From positions 7,567,012 through 7,631,011 of the forward strand of contig JAJEKV010000046.1 in assembly GCA_021234155.1 (NCBI GenBank): a stretch of 64,000 bases of DNA, read 5' to 3'. Position numbers and translations under genes: made by a program. Below are positions 53,810 to 64,000 of this stretch, one piece after another. The stretch's first letter is position 1, and the number at the start of each line of letters is the position of its first letter. Below the pieces are notes generated by a model. That model ran no database searches, had not been told where the DNA came from, and saw nothing but the letters and a program-made list of their open reading frames with translations. The stretch comes from Isoetes taiwanensis. Taxonomy: Eukaryota; Streptophyta; Lycopodiopsida; Isoetales; Isoetaceae.

Positions 53810-55361
53810 TGTGGCGCTCCCGAATATATATGACGTATACATGCGGGACTTTTCCCTCCCATGGCGACCATCGGCGCCATGAGGCGGGTCCCTCCATCTA
53901 ACGAGACCGTCTCGTAGAGGCGCGGTGGTGAGGACACGGAGGGTCATTACATTACGTAGCCGATGAAGCCTACGTCGGCGGAAGCATGAATACAAGGGTT
54001 AGCACCGCGGCATAAATCACATATAAATAACCACCACGAAGGGTGGCATATCCATCAAATACCAGCGGCAAAGAATATGCATCTAAGACTAAGAAAACAC
54101 CCAAAACCCGGGTTCTACCCGGTTGAGACTCTAGTGGGGGCGGCCCGGGCTGGCTGGGTCTCGGGAGATCGGCAGACGAATCTTGGCATGGCGTTGGCTG
54201 GCATAGAACATCGGCTAGGGTTGTCCACTCCATCCGCCCCTACATTGCACACTTTGCGGATGGGTGCGATTCACGCTGTATGGCCGCTATAGCCTTGGGA
54301 ACGGGCTCTAGGGATCACCCTTTGAGTCTACTCGGGTTCATGACACGGTCCGATGAGGCAGGTCGGAAGGCGTCCCCTTCGGGATCCACCGGTGGTGTCG
54401 TGGGTGAGCTAGAATACGTGCGCGCATCGGCCGACCCAGCATCCGTGCCGACTTACTCACCTAATTCTACTCAAAGTGCATGGTGCCCCATACGGGTCAC
54501 ACCACTACACCAGGGAGTGTCGGACCCATGCCGGCCCTCCACGTGACCCGGCTATCAGGCCTAGCCCACTGTAGGAGTCTCGGGGAGCCTTTTATGCTCG
54601 TGCAAGACCCCACCCCTACTTCACCCTTTGTGTCCCTTGTGCGGTGCTAAGCGGACCATGGCGTCTATGACCCGGTGGGCTCTTGCGCGGGGGCGAAACT
54701 AGTAGGGTGTTAAGGGACTACTAGGAGCATTCTATACTCAAGCTCGGGGGGCCCTACCCCCCTGTTAATCCCGTTTTACGAAACTACTAAACTAACTCAT
54801 AGAGACATCGACCATTCCATCTGAGCATCATTCATAATTGAAAAATATTCCTAATTACCAAAGAAGGGTTAATCTCACCCAAAACCAATCGAGAGAAAAG
54901 AATACTAGAGTATTATTCTACAATTTACAAGTTATCTACTACTAACGAGGAGTTTAATTTGGACCCGTTGTCAAGGGGTGCTTCCATGGTCTTTATCTTG
55001 GGGGTAGCGTGACGGGTAGAGGGTGTCTTGGCGTCCGGGAGCGAATAGCAAGCTGCTTCTGGCCTCTTTGCTCACGGCGCTTTCTTTGGGTGAAGTGGGC
55101 TGATATGAGGATGGCTTCCCTTTGGTGGCCCTAGTTTAGCAATCCTCATGCTAGCCACCGGGTCATGCCAAATGGCTCCTTCCACTATGGATTGACTTAA
55201 TCACATGTCTTTAGATAATTATCCTTTATAATCGGTTAACATAGCTAATTAAATCCATTGTGGCCAACCCCCTAGGTTATCATACCCCAAGGTGGCATAC
55301 CTATCTTAGAGTGGCGTGTTCAATATTTATCATTACCGTGTATAAATACTTGGGCGTCACA
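53810..55361 (-). repeat. 5' LTR of element 3
   Basis: 1552 bases, aligning end to end with 42378-43952. Differences are mostly 1-3 base indels or changes, many at CAG/CTG triplets. Confidence 0.92.
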
Positions 55362-55385
55362 TGGATAATCACGGACAAGCTGCAT

Positions 55386-56100
55386 TACGGCTCCTCCTTA
55401 ATGGATACAATGTATGTGCTATCTTCACGTTTCACTACAAAGTCCACATGCTTATTTTTTCAAGTAGGTCTTTTCTTGGAATGAGAATCCACCTTCATTC
55501 TCTTTTAATGCTCAAATCTCACCTTTCCTTCACGTAATTAACAACCTTCCCCTTCCTTGTCATTTTAAGTTACGCTTTTTATAGAGCTAGCGGGACCTGC
55601 CATGGTGGATCTCGTGCTTTTGCATACTAGATCTTTGCGTTTCTTTCTTTGTCAAGCTAGATTGGGATCTACCACCCAATAAGAATCCCGCGAGCTCAAG
55701 TTTCTCAATTTCTTCATTGGTTAAATCGATTGTCTTTATCCAGCGGGCCACAATGGTGGTCTTTGTGGGGACACACCAATGACTTATCGGAAACTATGTA
55801 CACTCAGCGATCTTGGGACAAAACCACACTATTTGTGATACGTTTGTCCTCGGAATTCCCTTAACCCATAGAAGCAAGGAGCGGCGGTTGGTTGTATACC
55901 CCACGTTAATTAGATTGTTATATTTTTTCCATTTCGACTTCCTCCCTTGTACTTAGGACTTTATTGCACATACGTTTCTTCTAATGGCCCAAAGAGACCT
56001 GTGCACTGACTTCTCTTCCAAAGAATCATTGAAAAGAGTCCTCACTATAGGATCATCCTTACATACTCTGCTAACATTAGTTGCATGTTTGTCTGGACGA
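55386..56100. other. No gene recognised
   Basis: AT-rich sequence between element 3 and the minus-strand gene at 56108, with no supported frame. Confidence 0.5.
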
Positions 56101-56107
56101 TGAGTCC

Positions 56108-57150
56108 CTAATTACTTTGTGAGATCAAGCGTATGCGAGCGTTGCTTCTTGTCGGATCTTTCAAGTTACCATCTGCACCGCTGTCATGCTCTTCAAAGCC
56201 TGCCATTTCAGCTTCCAAGTTTATAACGTTGGTTACCTCCTTAGCCTTAGCACCACTGCTTTGACGATTTTGCAGTCTATTAAATAGATCGACACACACG
56301 GACGATCCTAAGTAGTTGGGTCTATAAATGATTTGTATTTGGTACTTTGAAGAGCGGCTTCTATGAGATCGAAGGGAGGCATCATACAAGGAAAAATTAT
56401 TCTTGTTTTCGATCTTTGCTAACCAACTCCGTGCTTTGCGGTGATAAGTTTGTTTGTGGAATATGTATTGATGTCTGCCAATTCTGTTTGTTGACCATAA
56501 ACCTACCCCATCTGCTGACCCTATGATGCCACCATGATAGCCAAGAACTCAAAACTTTAATATGGTTATCTGAAGTCTTGCCCACCCACCAATCCATTAT
56601 TGAGTGGTATATTTTATCTGCTTCCTCCTCAGTTGCTGATTGATGTTATTTTCTACACAGATCCTTATGGGTATCCCAATATTCCTTTGGCAAGTGTCTT
56701 TCTGTATGTCGACGCATGCATTGTTCAAAATGGAAGTAACACAAACGCTCTTTTTCGGGTCTAATCTCCCCATTGAAGAAAACTTCCGGCGCAATCCAAT
56801 TAGGTTGAGCTTAGATGCGCCATGAACCCAAAGAACTCAGCTTTGGAAAAACCTTTTGCTACCATGACCTTATTAAGCTTCCTCCAAAACTTTTTCTGTG
56901 CCTCTGCATCTTCTGTCTTCATGTCACAAACCGCAATTGTCAATAGGGCTTTAATTCTGCACGTAAAACAAGCTTGTTAAAAAATTATCAATGAACTTGT
57001 TTCATTTGATTTTCACAAACCGCTTACTTATGATCATACACATCATACACATGACAAGCTAAGGTTATCCACCCTTGAATTCGTTTCACATGATCAAAAG
57101 CGCGCAAGCTGTTGATAAGATCACCCTTTGGTCTCATCCCGTTGACCAAA
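56108..57150 (-). pseudogene. 3' exons of zinc-finger transposase-like gene
   Basis: Exon-like stretches read KGDLINSLRAFDHVKRIQGW and ITLACHVYDVYDHK followed by a GT donor, then IKALLTIAVCDMKTEDAEAQ, LNKVMVAKGFSKAEFFGFMA, a frameshifted block, and WWVGKTSDNHIKVLSSWLSW ending near 56397. A last frame (56108-56389) carries NRLQNRQSSGAKAKEVTNVI. The pattern recalls multi-exon transposase-derived proteins of seed-free plants, but I cannot name the superfamily. Confidence 0.4.
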
Positions 57151-57392
57151 TCAACCTATGCGAGGACTAGTTGTAGACATTTTGAAAATGTAACGGCGTT
57201 CATTTAGCGGATCATGGCTGGTAAGGGAATTTAGATCCATGGAAATATTCATATTTGCTTCTTTTCTTTAACTCCAATAAACCTGAAATATCATCTGAAC
57301 ATTGCCTATTTCTTCTCCTCGCATCATCAATCCATCTCTTCAACCTAGACAAGCAAGATTCTTCATGTCAAATAACTTGTTAATATAATTTC

Positions 57393-57878
57393 TTACGTAA
57401 TATCAATATCATACCTTCTCTGATTGCGTAATGGTTCCAACCTTGTCAATAACTCGTTTATTTGATCTGTATCCATCTTTTCGACACTGTCTCCTTCCGA
57501 TGAGCCCATAATTGAACGAACAATTTCATCCATAGCTAATTCATTCTGTTTATGTCTTGGCCCACCAAGATGTAAGGTTGTGTCTGAATTAACTAAGTCC
57601 CTCATCCGCTTGACTTGACTTCTGCATTCTGATTTTTTAATGGGATGTGTATGCTCACCAGTATGGACAGCTAGTCTTGTTTCTGTGATTCTGTTAGGCA
57701 AACAATAGTACATGGACACCAGACAACGTGCCACACAAGTAGGTGGCAGATGACAATATTCACAACTTATAGATCCATGGAATGAAGTTACTTCACCTAT
57801 ATCAGGTCTTCTCTGCAATGCACCTCTCCAGTGCAACTCATTTTGGTTGCCTTTAGTCAATAAATGATCACAAGACAT
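57393..57878 (-). CDS. Cys/His-rich exon of the same gene
   Basis: A 161-codon frame with H-G-S-I-S-C-E-Y-C-H-L-P-P-T-C and C-L-V-S-M-Y-Y-C-L-P, then RLAVHTGEHTHPIKKSECRS. Together with the upstream GTVRFSYCGGHL and KNMSCDHLL segment (57890-57960, other frame) these give several C-x2-C and C-x-H pairs, likely one or two zinc-binding modules. The C-terminal part is helical and acidic (DQINELLTRLEPLRNQRR). Confidence 0.5.
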   Translation of the reverse strand: MSCDHLLTKGNQNELHWRGALQRRPDIGEVTSFHGSISCEYCHLPPTCVARCLVSMYYCLPNRITETRLAVHTGEHTHPIKKSECRSQVKRMRDLVNSDTTLHLGGPRHKQNELAMDEIVRSIMGSSEGDSVEKMDTDQINELLTRLEPLRNQRRYDIDIT

Positions 57879-58079
57879 GTTTTTACACTACAAGTGACCA
57901 CCACAATATGAGAATCTGACTGTCCCATCAAAACTAAGTATGTCAGTCCTGTTGGCATGTGTCTATACATGGGGATCAACCGAATGTTGCATACCTTCCA
58001 TCGGGGTTTTACTGATGGACTGACCTGGCAACTCAAAAACAATTTTTCCATTATAATATTATGGCAGATAGTCCACCTG

Positions 58080-58505
58080 CCTAGGTTTTCCAATTTCCAA
58101 TAACAATTTTTTAAGTTTGCTATTTATAGGACATGATGTTATCTTTAAGTACGTAGAAGTGCATTGGGATGTAGTTGCTCCATTAGAAGAATGGGGTGAA
58201 TCAAGGACAACTGGACAGAGAGGAGATTTGCCTTCAGCAGGAATACCATATACCTCCACAACCGTGCCATTTTTTTCCTCAATCTTAAAAATTCCTAGTC
58301 CAGAAGCACTAACAGATTCAACAACCACAGTGCTAGCTACATTAGATTCTACATCTGTCAAGCTTTGAATCATACATAAATTGCTAGGTAGTACATTGAA
58401 AGTTCTAGACAAATCTGCTGTACTAACCTCACATACTCCATTTTGGAAAGGAAGCAACAATATTTGTTGTAGACCTGAGGCTTTCACTGTGAGGTAAGAC
58501 GCCAT
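58080..58505 (-). CDS. First exon of the zinc-finger transposase-like gene
   Basis: Starts MASYLTVKASGLQQILLLPF at 58505 and stays open for about 140 codons (VCEVSTADLSRTFNVLPSNL; GIFKIEEKNGTVVEVYG). No domain recognised. The start lies about 400 bases from the 74-base palindrome array, and the next gene runs the other way. Confidence 0.45.
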
Positions 58506-58903
58506 ATGGCAAAGTAAAATTTGTATGCCCGTTTAAACTCATTTTAATATGACAGTCCCAATGGTTAATTACAAATTATGCTTGCGTAATTCACGGGTGC
58601 CTCCATCGGTTACATTGCCAGCGGCTGCTTAATTTCAATCCCACTAACCCAGCGGTAATGCATTTTAGTGTTCTCACCTAATTATAAGAAGTGGGTATTT
58701 TTTTAAAACATTTGAATGGGTTGAGCGGTAAATCTTATACCGGCGGATGATGTGCTCTTCGATTGATCCATCACCAAGGCGAGAGAGCAAAAACACAGGT
58801 TGGTATTACATCTTTTCTTTCTAGTGCACTGCGAACATGTCACTGCTGAAGTCTAAAACTGATTATAGTAGGATTTTAGTTTTCTCAAGTTCATTCATTT
58901 CTT

Positions 58904-59474
58904 GAACGGTGCAGTCTTGGATTCGATTTTTTGAGCTGCAGTTTTCAAGCTAGAATTGTCATTTTAATCCATTGATGAGGACTTTCGAGCGGTACCGTTC
59001 GAGTTTTCATAATCTGATTTTATGTTGGAGGTAGCCTATTCAATCTATCCACAATTTCTTGAACGGTGCCGTTCGAGTTTTCATGATACAATTTTATGTT
59101 CGAGGTAGCTTATTCAATCTATCCACAATTTCTTCAACGGTGCCGTTCGAGTTTTCATGATACATTTTTATGTTAGAGGTAGCCTATTAACTCTATCCAC
59201 AATTTCTTGAACGGTGCCGTTCGAGTTTTGATTGCAGAGTTTCCAGTTCGAATTAGCCTATTAAATCTATCCACAATTTCTTGAGCGGTTGCGTTCGAAG
59301 TTTTTATTCTGAGAGTTTCTGTTGAATTAGGCTATTAAATCTATCCACAATTTCTTGAACGGTGCCGTTCGAGTTTTCATTGCAGAGTTTCCAGTTCGAA
59401 TTAGGCTATTAAATCTCTCCACAAGTTTTCATTGCAGAGTTTTATGGTCGACATTTTCTTGAACGGTGCCGTTC
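58904..59474. repeat. Palindrome array at exact 74-base spacing
   Basis: Sites based on GAACGGtgCCGTTC begin at 58987, 59061, 59135, 59209, 59283 and 59357, each exactly 74 bases apart, and a last one at 59461. A half-site lies at 58904. Those at 59061, 59209, 59357 and 59461 are perfect. Between sites lies a conserved spacer (gagttttcat..., ctatccacaatttctt). Confidence 0.9.
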
Positions 59475-59576
59475 AATATTTTCTGGTTTATATTCTGGTT
59501 TTGACTGAGTACTTTTCTGCTTTCCTCATGTATATTTTTATTTCCTGATGACTTCAATGTTGCTGCAGTAGAAGGT

Positions 59577-60460
59577 TATGTACTTCACCCGCAAGAATAT
59601 TGATTACAAAGGTCCAGTCTTTGAGCGCATGAAAACTCCACCAAGAAAGCCTCAAAACAAAGGACAACAACAACAAACTCTGGAGACAGTTCTCAATCTC
59701 TGATTATTGCCCAATCAGATTCTATTATTATTGATAGAAAGATGAATTAGGAGCTCTTGATGTTGTATTGAGACATGGCCTCACATAGTACTAACTATGA
59801 TGCAATAGATGCTACTGAACCTCATCTTCATGTGGCTACTCCCCATAATTGTGAAATTCAGGAAGATGATAATGTGGTAAACTCGGATGAAGGTAAAGGA
59901 GAAACTATTGATGTCATGCAACAACAAATAGGGGATAGTGTTGGGGCTACACAACAATGTGAAGGAGACAATGATGAGCTACCAGCTTCATTCATTGTTA
60001 ATCAAGTATCACAGACATTAAAGGAGCTAGAGATTAACAGGGAATCTCCTCCACCCCTCATTCCATTATGCAGAATACAAATACACGAGGCTGTGATAAT
60101 GGTTACACCAAACTGCCAACAACTATGTGATACTCTACGAAGAGACAGTTATATTATACAAAAAGAGACAATTCATATATTGTCTATAAAGGGACCCAAG
60201 TAAAAAGAGACTCCGATTCAGAGGAATTGTGGAGTTCTTGGGATGACAATTGCAAGTGGAGAAGCGAAAACTTTGAGAGGAACTTTCCAATAATCCACAT
60301 TAGTCTGATCTATCGAGGTAAGATGTTCTTGTCTTTGGGGCGGAACCATCGTACCAATGCATGAATGAGGAAATTTACGAAGATACACATATGCCCCGAA
60401 CATGCACATCGAGTTCAAGCAACCTTTGTGGAGGTCGATAGAAAAGAGAATTTGAACTCA
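59577..60460 (+). pseudogene. 5' exons of methyltransferase-like gene
   Basis: After a ttgctgcag acceptor, MYFTRKNIDYKGPVFERMKT opens at 59577. Frames change at about 59700. 59775-60203 gives an acidic segment (MASHSTNYDAIDATEPHLHV, VNQVSQTLKELEINRE), and a shifted frame runs on to 60460 (DSDSEELWSSWDDNCKWRSE). Unrecognised N-terminal region. Confidence 0.4.
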
Positions 60461-60569
60461 TAAGCGCAATGAGAAGAATTAATGAGTAAGTTAGGAATTT
60501 GTACACAAGTCATAAATAATTTGCCAATACTTATACTAATTCAATGCTTTTTCCATGTATTTGAGCGAG

Positions 60570-61848
60570 AAAAGGAGTTGTAAAGAGAGACACTCAAGGA
60601 TATTTTTATATCACGGTGCACAAAGTGGCAACCGGAGACTTGAGAATGTTTACCAAAGAAGTGACAGAAGAAGAAATAGCAAAAGCTAGAGCAAAGGAAG
60701 TGAAAGTGCTAGGAGAGGAACCTTGGTACCCTCTGACTAGATTCATGCTAGCACAAATCTTATACAAAGTAAGTTAAATCTGGCCCGCAAAAACTGTTTT
60801 GATTGTTGTGTGAACTAACAGCGACTATGTGCAGGCTAATATTGAAAATGACATTGAATTGTTGCTGAAGGTCCACACACAAAACATGCCAGAGTTAAAA
60901 GCACGAGAAAAATCTGAGAAAGAAGTTAGAAGAAGATGGACAAATACGCTACATAAATACTTAGCAATTGTTTGCCCTAGCTTGGGACCAACATGGCTTA
61001 AGGCAGTAACCTCCAAAGATGTGAGCACAAAAGATTTTAAACTGACACTAGAAAAGTTATATGATATGGCCAAGGCAACTGTAGACAATGATGTTAGAAA
61101 CAATTAGATATTGCTTATCACTACTGAGTCAAACCTCTTGAATAGCTACAGAATGCCAGGTAATGACAGGGATTTCCATGAATGGATCAAAAAAGAAACT
61201 TGGTTGGAGCATGTACTAAAAAAAAGTAAGGCACTTCTAAATGCCGTACAAGAGGATGAGCCTGAATTTTTTCATTTAGAGAACACCACAGAAACAATTC
61301 ATACCTGGTTTCGTTACATGAAAATGGAGTACAGGAAGAAGATATTCGTGAACAATGAGAAACACATGTCCCACACCGTTGCTTACGACAATGCGCATGA
61401 TCTTCTCAATTGTGCCAAAAGAACGGTCTTCAGGTAATCTACCATAGAATCTTGTTGAGCTACATTCAAGACTTATTGCTTCAACAAAAAGTTATTCTTT
61501 CTTGTCATTTCCAGGTACATCAAGCATGCTATTCATAGGAAGTATGTGGACAAACTACCAAGTGTTGTCTTGCCATGGAAACAAACAGATGATCAAGGAT
61601 GGATGTACTCAGATAATCTCAATTTGAGATTCAACACAAGGTTAGTAGAATTTGAAATTGAGGAGTGTCCTTGGTGGTTAGATTTTCCAGAGAGTGAGTA
61701 TCCAAAGGAAGAGAAGGATACATGGGCAGTATGTTCACAAACAGATATAGACTCAAATAAGCCATCAAATTCGCAAGATGTGTCAAGTCGGAGATGGAAA
61801 ATACAAAAGAAACGCCAAGGAGAAGTTAAAAAAAAACAAAAAAAGTAG
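60570..61848 (+). CDS. Middle exons of methyltransferase-like gene
   Basis: Exon blocks 60570-60770 (DTQGYFYITVHKVATGDLRM), 60834-61107 (ELLLKVHTQNMPELKAREKS), 61111-61434 (FHEWIKKETWLEHVLKKSKA) and 61516-61848 (YIKHAIHRKYVDKLPSVVLP, WLDFPESEYPKEEKD, ending in a lysine-rich tail) are joined by plausible gt...ag introns (61435-61515 is the clearest, gtaatc...ttccag). Unknown helical domains precede the methyltransferase-like part. Confidence 0.45.
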
Positions 61849-62072
61849 ACGTGATACTCTCATATCAGATGAAGAGAATGTCGAAAACTTGGATAATATT
61901 CATGATAGCCAAGATGTGAACGTAAACAGATATAGTAAGGATACTAAAATATCAGGACATGGACATAAAATACGGTGATTGCCCTATAGGTTATGTATGG
62001 GCAAGTGCATCTGCTTTGGTTTTGCAAGTTTCACTTGGTTCGAGGAGACATCCATTTTAAGGTTCTTAGAAT

Positions 62073-62895
62073 TTGGAAAAGCGGAATAAGCTAGCTGATC
62101 ATGCTTACAAAAGGAATGGTAAGTATAGAGATTGGGGTTGCCACATTGTTTTCTGTGATCTTCCTACAAATCAGTACCCAACATGTGGTCATTCTACAAT
62201 TCCACAATGGAATTCCTGCGACCCCATCTTCATTGAAAATATCACTGCCATTGCAAACTTATGTATGAATGACAATGGCTTTTTCATAGTCATATGCACA
62301 GATGATCAGCTACCTAATATCGATTACAATGCAAGGAAAAGAAATTTGCGAGAGAAGGAGACTGCACCATATATAGGTTCACACCCTGGCGTCACTACGG
62401 GATGAGCTTGGTACAATTAACAATAACCACCTACCTCGCTCGGTGTATTCCAGGGCAGGGCTGAAAACACCACGGATCTCTAAGAATGTCTTCAACCGTG
62501 CAGACCTTAATCAGCATGCATCGACAATTGTGCATTACTTGCCAGATGAAGCCAAGTTATTTGTCTCGAAGAAAAAAAATGACAGGTGTAATCTTGAAAA
62601 ATCAGTCTGTTTCATGGAGTTCATTGTATCCAGCTTTTCCCCCACAAATTCATTGGTATTGGATCAAATGCCCGGTGTTGGTTCACTTATGGAGGCATCT
62701 GCCATTCGTGGTAGACATTATTATGGCTTAGAACAAGATCGAGACATGTATGAAGATGTCAAAGCCAATCGGCTGTCATACAAACACGCAAACAATGAGG
62801 ATAGAATTGTCAAAGAACATGCCTTTGAAGATATTTCTGGAAATGTTGATGAGGCAGACATTGTGGCCGAGGATGTGGATGAACCAGATGACTAG
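62073..62895 (+). pseudogene. Beta-class (permuted) DNA methyltransferase-like domain, degenerate
   Basis: First block: RDWGCHIVFCDLPTNQYP, where D-L-P-T sits at the DPPY catalytic position. GFFIVICTDDQLP follows as a later strand. After a frame break near 62405 comes EKSVCFMEFIVSSFSPTNSL, then VLDQMPGVGSLMEASAIRG and YYGLEQDRDMYED. This matches the beta-class order, in which the catalytic motif precedes the AdoMet motifs (V-L-D-x-x-x-G-x-G-S, then G-x-E-x-D). Catalytic and AdoMet loops both deviate, so activity is doubtful. Amino-methyltransferases of this class modify adenine or cytosine N4. Confidence 0.5.
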
Positions 62896-63399
62896 TTGGT
62901 ATTTCATTCAGAAATATTTCGAGTACTTTCATTGTTTTTTCTTTTTTCACATATATGACTAACTAATCTGCCATTACCAACAGCATGCTGCCATCTTATG
63001 CAGCTCAAGCAGCCTATCTTATGGAGCTGATTGAGTCACCAATTTTGTTACCAGCAAAAAAGAGGATAAGACGATGTATTTATGTAGATGATGAGGCAGA
63101 TGAAGAATGACATGGATTGGTAATTGTTATCTTAGATCGATATTTCTTACGCATGCAACTTATGATTGCAAATGTAGTTGAACTTTATGTTTTATGAACT
63201 GTTATGTTTTACAACAAAGTATCAAAAACAAGTAAACAAGCAAGGTTTCACAAGTACATCTGTCTACAAGCATACCAAGAATATGCATACAAGTAATGTT
63301 TGCAAATATTTTTTAACTTTGTATTTCATGAACTGTTAAAACAAAGCATCAACAAAAAGTGAAGAAGCATTGCTCTACAAGCATACCACGATTCATCTA

Positions 63400-63878
63400 A
63401 ACTGATTCAAGCGGCAATGTTCCACTTTCATTTTCGCATATTATGTCTCCCAGTGTCACTGAATATTCCAGTTTGTTGCCGAAGATCGCCAAGAGATCGT
63501 CGAGTACTTTTGCATTGTGCTGCGTCTTGTCCAGCAATAACAGCACATGTGCTTCCATTTTCTGTTGGAAGAGGTGGTAGTTTCTCTCGAAATGGCACTT
63601 TAGATCATTGTTCAGCCACAGCTCGGTCGTTTTCAGCATTATTTCCAGTGCCTTGCATCTGATTACTTCCCTTTTCGCTGTAGAATGTAATCTACTTGTT
63701 CTTGCTTCCCCATTGCGTCTGCCTCCTCGTCTGCTCCTCCTGTATGAGCCCCCACCTTCTCCAGTCGACTAACGCAGCCTCGGAACTCGGTGCTGTGTCT
63801 TTTTTTGAAATTTCTTAAGATCTCCTTCTGTATGCCATTCAGTCTATCCAGAAGCGATTCAGAGAGTGCTCGCTGCAT
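63400..63878 (-). pseudogene. Unrecognised helical ORF, frameshifted
   Basis: Starts MQRALSESLLDRLNGIQKEI at 63878 and continues, after a stop at 63663, into a frame ending DIICENESGTLPLESV at 63397. Both halves look helical (LLLLDKTQHNAKVLDDLLAI). No domain recognised. The two halves read as one protein with a short break. Confidence 0.35.
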
Positions 63879-64000
63879 GCGTAGGCCATTTTATCCCTGT
63901 TGAAGCCTCGTGGTTACCATGTCTGCTGCGAGATCGCTCTATTCTATCCTCTTCTACTACTCTGTCTTCCCGCCTTCACAATGAAGTATGATAGTGCCGT

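Larger units (their letters stand above)
42378..55361 (-). mobile_element. Element 3: complete-length Ty3/gypsy chromovirus with a near-canonical H3 ORF
   Basis: Two LTRs (42378-43952 and 53810-55361) are flanked by TGGAT (42373-42377 and 55362-55366). On the minus strand the order is 5' LTR, degraded PBS, leader, H3 ORF (to 51799), ORF-B (51604-50238), a small ORF (to about 49534), gag, CCHC, protease, RT, RNase H, integrase, chromodomain (to 44516), PPT and 3' LTR. Length is 12,984 bases. Most pol frames are broken by small indels. It is a more distant relative of elements 1 and 2: the LTR ends (TGTGACG...CGTCACA) and gene order agree, while most sequence does not. Confidence 0.93.

Noticed and set aside
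58904-59474. CRISPR array
   Set aside because: The sequence is eukaryotic, the spacers are themselves conserved, and there are no cas genes.

Overview
This is a repeat-dense plant nuclear window, almost entirely nested transposons, with no ordinary single-copy gene recognised with confidence. The families present (L1-type LINEs with DUF4283-like ORF1, chromodomain Ty3/gypsy elements, a Ty1/copia element with an initiator-tRNA-Met primer site, MULE-like transposases, a Ulp1-like fragment) point to a land plant with a large genome. I suspect a seed-free lineage, but the sequence does not prove it.

The most important content is three related Ty3/gypsy chromoviruses, all on the minus strand: element 1 (about 4690-16797, no pol or 3' LTR), element 2 (23974-34648, 5' LTR clipped) and element 3 (42378-55361, both LTRs and a TGGAT target duplication). 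Each carries a histone H3-like ORF between the primer binding site and gag-pol. In element 3 (51799-52197) the H3 histone fold is nearly canonical. In elements 1 and 2 the ORF starts with MARTKQTAR, identical to the H3 N-terminus, then has V-P where H3 has K9-S10. A long charged linker follows, then a diverged H3 fold that still has the H3 C-terminal signature. Downstream lies a second ORF of unknown function (ORF-B), then gag-pol ending in a chromodomain. In elements 1 and 2, pairs of conserved inverted repeats lie upstream of both the H3-like ORF and ORF-B. A TATA-box sequence follows in three of these four leaders, suggesting internal promoters.

Layout. 1-4250: Ulp1-like fragment (+) and MULE-like transposase exons (-). 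4279-4700: short repeats. 4690-16797: element 1, split by LINE 1 (8003-13889, +) inside its H3-like ORF. 17802-23081: LINE 2 (-). 23092-23890: repeats rich in heat-shock-element motifs. 23700-37470: a minisatellite hit by element 2 and by a copia element (34861-37023) that has one LTR and a target duplication. 37470-41335: mostly uncharacterised. 41420-42025: acidic ORF followed by UNCG-tetraloop hairpins. 42378-55361: element 3. 56108-63109: two divergent multi-exon genes, a zinc-finger transposase-like gene (-) and a degenerate beta-class methyltransferase-like gene (+), separated by an array of palindromes at exact 74-base spacing.

Many ORFs are frameshifted. Comparing LTR copies, many differences fall at CAG/CTG trinucleotides, so some apparent breaks may be base-calling errors at methylated CHG sites rather than real mutations.
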